From Candidatus Methylomirabilota bacterium (GTDB lineage: Bacteria > Methylomirabilota > Methylomirabilia > Methylomirabilales > Methylomirabilaceae): a stretch of 8,558 bases of DNA. Below the pieces are notes generated by a model, which did not search any database, had not been told where the DNA came from, and was given only the letters and a program-made list of their open reading frames with translations. The DNA is taken from the NCBI GenBank assembly GCA_003105305.1, contig PQAQ01000170.1:1-8558 (forward strand). The letters run 5' to 3'. The position numbers and the translations under genes were made by a program. Positions 7,247-8,558 of the stretch are shown one piece after another (within the stretch, counting starts at the first letter, position 1; the number at the start of each line of letters is the position of its first letter).

Positions 7247-7341
7247 CGTCATTGCGAGGCGAAGCCGAAGCAATCTCATCGTTCTTCGCAGGGCCAAATA
7301 CGGTGAGATTGCCACGCTCCCGCTGGTCACTCGCAATGACG
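7247..7341. repeat. 95-bp palindromic interspersed repeat (CGTCATTGCGAG type)
   Basis: Outer arms CGTCATTGCGAG (7247-7258) and CTCGCAATGACG (7330-7341) are perfect complements; inner arms GCAATCTCA (7270-7278) and TGAGATTGC (7304-7312) are also perfect. The two nested stems give one long fold. Elements starting CGTCATTGCGAG and containing GCAATCTC are a familiar class of short non-coding repeats scattered through many bacterial genomes; I infer this is one copy. A plus-strand frame through it is not credible as a gene. It sits exactly between leuD and the AT-richer cassette-like segment. Confidence 0.75.
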
Positions 7342-7365
7342 AGGAAGTGGCACGGTCGCTTCGCA

Positions 7366-7425
7366 GTGTAAGGCAGGATAGGCTGATCAGCATACATGAT
7401 AGTGAGGCAATATACTGGGTTAGTC
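7366..7425 (+). other. Left boundary of the gene cassette; possible degenerate attC/attachment site
   Basis: GTTAGTC (7419-7425) resembles the integron core site GTTRRRY, and the following gene starts only 8 nt later, as in cassettes. Upstream, TAAG (7369-7372), CAG (7374-7376) and ATA (7378-7380) can pair with TTA (7420-7422), CTG (7415-7417) and TAT (7411-7413), giving an R-spacer-L-like outline about 57-60 bp long around the palindrome GCTGATCAGC (7382-7391). The pairing is weak and could be chance. The alternatives are an attI relic or a secondary insertion site. TATACT at 7411-7416 might serve as a -10 but has no -35. Confidence 0.25.
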
Positions 7426-8449
7426 TCGCGCTATGTCAATATTTAACAAGCTGATACCACGAACAAGAACGCAGCCGGCGATAAATAAGATTCCGCCGTA
7501 TCGCAAAAAGCTTCTTTTTATTTCTCATGACAAACCGCAGGGGCACGGTTTTGGTTTGCAATTTACTATCTCCATCACCGATCATGGTGATGTTGGCCTC
7601 AAGCAAGACGTGCCAGATGATCCAAGCACCATATATTCAATGCTGCAAGCCGTAGATCCGTTGTCGCCCAAAAACGTTCCAAGGCTTTCCTATTTTCCGT
7701 CGTATAGTGAGATGACTCCGGAGCAGAGGGGGTCCTATTTGCGGTGGCTATGCGATGTGACGAACGAGATTGATATCGGTTATGTGTTCGTCTACTACTA
7801 CGGCCTTGAACGACACCTGGTGTACGGAGATTTTGATGAAGCGTTTGACGAAATTAAATTGCTGAGGAAGCATCACGACAATGGTTCTTTTCAAAGCTAT
7901 AGTGCATCCGCCCTCGTGCATTCGTGCTTACTAAGAAAAAGAGTTGATAAGTTGCAGCAGCTATATGCACCCGGGGATTTCGACTACTTTGATAACTTCA
8001 ATCTTCTAATACTTCACTATAGTAACCTAGACTTACTACCTGACATGATGTTTCAACTGGCCAGTCGCCTACCGGGAGTGAATCGTCGATACGTTAAGTT
8101 GAAGCCTGATCTCTATAAACAGAAAATTACGGACGTATTGATCGGTAGATTTGGAAAACCTTCTTATCCATTGTCTTCTCAATTTCAATTGGATGCTGTC
8201 GAAGGCATCCCTTACCCAATATTCGCAAATATCTCATTTCCTCCGGAAATTCGCACGCCTCGCTTACCGAACCTCCTCCAGCACGCTCAGTTTCAAGGTG
8301 AAATGGGCGCTATCTTTCAAGAGGTCCACGAGGCTGTAAAAAACGAGTCCAAGAGGAAGAAAAAGGATGCCTAAGAACGCCATCAACTCGGGCAGTGAAA
8401 AGCGGCGCGCCTTCGTCGCCCCGCTTTTCACTGCCGGTTATGGCGAACG
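7420..8449 (+). mobile_element. Probable integron gene cassette carrying a TerB_N gene
   Basis: The inferred excisable unit runs from the G/TT cut in GTTAGTC (7419-7425) to the G/TT cut in GTTATGT (8449-8455). It has the standard cassette layout: a short 5' untranslated region, one gene filling nearly all the unit, the stop codon inside the attC, and no promoter of note. Its base composition is visibly more AT-rich than leuCD. The right boundary is well supported by the attC structure, the left one only by a core-like heptamer. No integrase gene is in the window. Confidence 0.6.
7433..8374 (+). CDS. Standalone TerB N-terminal-domain (TerB_N) protein
   Basis: The 313-residue protein is soluble, with no signal peptide or membrane segment. 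Residues 80-130 carry the features I associate with the TerB_N domain: PSYSEMTPEQRGSYLRWL (89-106) followed by DIGYVFVYYYGLERHL (114-129). In most proteins TerB_N sits at the start of a long chain ending in TerB and TerB_C; those parts are missing here, so this is a short form. Ter-linked domains have been proposed to act in stress and anti-phage responses; the precise role is unknown. The tail is strongly basic (KNESKRKKKDA), perhaps for nucleic-acid contact. ATG 7433 has no ribosome-binding site, common in cassette genes. Codon use is AT-rich compared with leuCD, indicating transfer. The stop TAA forms part of the attC R'' box. The domain call is from motif memory, without a profile search. 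Confidence 0.75.
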   Translation: MSIFNKLIPRTRTQPAINKIPPYRKKLLFISHDKPQGHGFGLQFTISITDHGDVGLKQDVPDDPSTIYSMLQAVDPLSPKNVPRLSYFPSYSEMTPEQRGSYLRWLCDVTNEIDIGYVFVYYYGLERHLVYGDFDEAFDEIKLLRKHHDNGSFQSYSASALVHSCLLRKRVDKLQQLYAPGDFDYFDNFNLLILHYSNLDLLPDMMFQLASRLPGVNRRYVKLKPDLYKQKITDVLIGRFGKPSYPLSSQFQLDAVEGIPYPIFANISFPPEIRTPRLPNLLQHAQFQGEMGAIFQEVHEAVKNESKRKKKDA

Positions 8450-8455
8450 TTATGT
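8369..8455 (+). other. Integron attC recombination site
   Basis: The R''-like box GCCTAAG (8369-8375; the consensus RYYYAAC has C at the end) and R' box GTTATGT (8449-8455; consensus GTTRRRY) delimit 87 bp. TAA (8372-8374) pairs with TTA (8450-8452), then an unpaired spacer, then CGCCAT (8378-8383) pairs with ATGGCG (8440-8445). AAC (8385-8387) pairs with GTT (8437-8439), and a perfect 15-bp stem follows (8391-8405 with 8421-8435), extended by GCG/CGC (8407-8409, 8417-8419) around a 7-nt loop. The left arm carries about three bases with no partner (near 8384, 8388, 8390), matching the asymmetric extrahelical bases that give attC its strand choice. The TAAGAACGCC start and GGCGAACGTTAT end resemble the Vibrio cholerae repeat style. 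The fold could also act as a terminator for the TerB_N gene, but there is no T-run. Confidence 0.8.
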
Positions 8456-8475
8456 GGTGTCATTCCGGATTGGTA

Positions 8476-8512
8476 TTGACAAGCATCACGTGACAGTTTA
8501 CACTTAAGGTGT
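8476..8512 (+). promoter_or_regulatory. Promoter and operator-like palindrome of the toxin gene
   Basis: TTGACA (8476-8481) and TACACT (8499-8504) are 17 nt apart. The start point would fall at about 8511, on the GTG itself, predicting a leaderless mRNA. ACAC (8500-8503) and GTGT (8509-8512) flank TTAAG, an inverted repeat covering the -10 and start codon, and the spacer holds the perfect palindrome TCACGTGA (8486-8493). Either could be the antitoxin's autorepression operator, as is usual for type II toxin-antitoxin loci. It also means the second cassette brings its own promoter. Confidence 0.6.
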
Positions 8513-8558
8513 GATCAACACTTTTGCCGATCGATACACGCAAGAGTTGTACGAGACC
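8511..8558 (+). CDS. higB: Start of a HigB/RelE-type toxin gene (runs off right edge)
   Basis: Sixteen codons are present: GTG start, then INTFADRYTQELYET. This matches the usual opening of HigB-like host-inhibition toxins of the RelE superfamily (xIKxFADxxTxxLxET), which are ribosome-dependent mRNA nucleases. An in-frame TAA at 8505-8507 excludes any longer start. In HigBA loci the toxin gene precedes the antitoxin, so a higA with an HTH domain would be expected just beyond the window. It begins 56 nt after the attC R' box with its own promoter, the usual design of toxin-antitoxin cassettes that stabilise integron arrays. The fragment is too short for catalytic residues to be judged. Confidence 0.65.
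   Translation, partial: MINTFADRYTQELYET

Noticed and set aside
7174..7432. attI site or integrase remnant left of the cassette
   Set aside because: No integrase-like coding sequence on either strand; only the weak GTTAGTC boundary could be supported.
7224..7454. Small plus-strand frame through the palindromic repeat
   Set aside because: It reads across both arms of the 95-bp repeat and yields no recognisable protein.
1..8558. CRISPR array, tRNA or IS terminal repeats
   Set aside because: No regularly spaced repeats, cloverleaf-like segments or transposase frames were seen on either strand.

Overview
The window looks like a chromosomal segment of a GC-rich, Gram-negative bacterium outside the Gammaproteobacteria. 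It has an outer-membrane lipoprotein-sorting ABC transporter (lolC/lolF plus lolD), a ClpC-type unfoldase, bacterial class II LysRS and a split LeuC/LeuD isomerase. The combination recalls lineages such as Methylomirabilota (NC10), Nitrospirota or deltaproteobacterial relatives, but that placement is an impression and was not tested by a search.

Layout. Positions 1-3874 hold a tight minus-strand operon. A perfect-consensus sigma70 promoter (TTGACA-N17-TATAAT, 3846-3874) drives lysS (GTG start, 2314-3819), a lolC/lolF permease gene (1074-2324, overlapping lysS by 11 nt) and lolD (401-1081, overlapping by 8 nt). clpC follows (N-terminal 110 codons only, running off the left edge), perhaps with its own promoter. 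Positions 3938-4447 and 4608-4952 are two minus-strand genes of unknown function, a soluble W/A-rich protein and a small exported charged protein. They are separated by 160 bp containing a perfect 15-bp inverted repeat. From 5177 the plus strand carries leuC and leuD, overlapping at ATGA, which together make isopropylmalate isomerase for leucine synthesis. Downstream of leuD come two competing hairpins and a 95-bp palindromic element of the 'CGTCATTGCGAG...GCAATCTC' interspersed type.

The right end changes character. An AT-richer gene (7433-8374) encodes a standalone TerB N-terminal-domain (TerB_N) protein, and its stop codon lies inside an 87-bp structured site (8369-8455) with the architecture of an integron attC: degenerate R boxes TAAG/GTTATGT, complementary L boxes CGCCAT/ATGGCG, a long imperfect stem and extra unpaired bases on one arm. 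Directly after the site come a strong promoter, an operator-like palindrome and the first 16 codons of what looks like a HigB/RelE-type toxin. I read 7420-8449 as an integron gene cassette followed by the start of a second, toxin-antitoxin cassette, with no integrase visible. It could be the edge of a chromosomal integron or of a CALIN (an attC cluster lacking an integrase).

No tRNA, rRNA, CRISPR array, IS element or replication origin was seen, and no gene-free stretch exceeds 300 bases.
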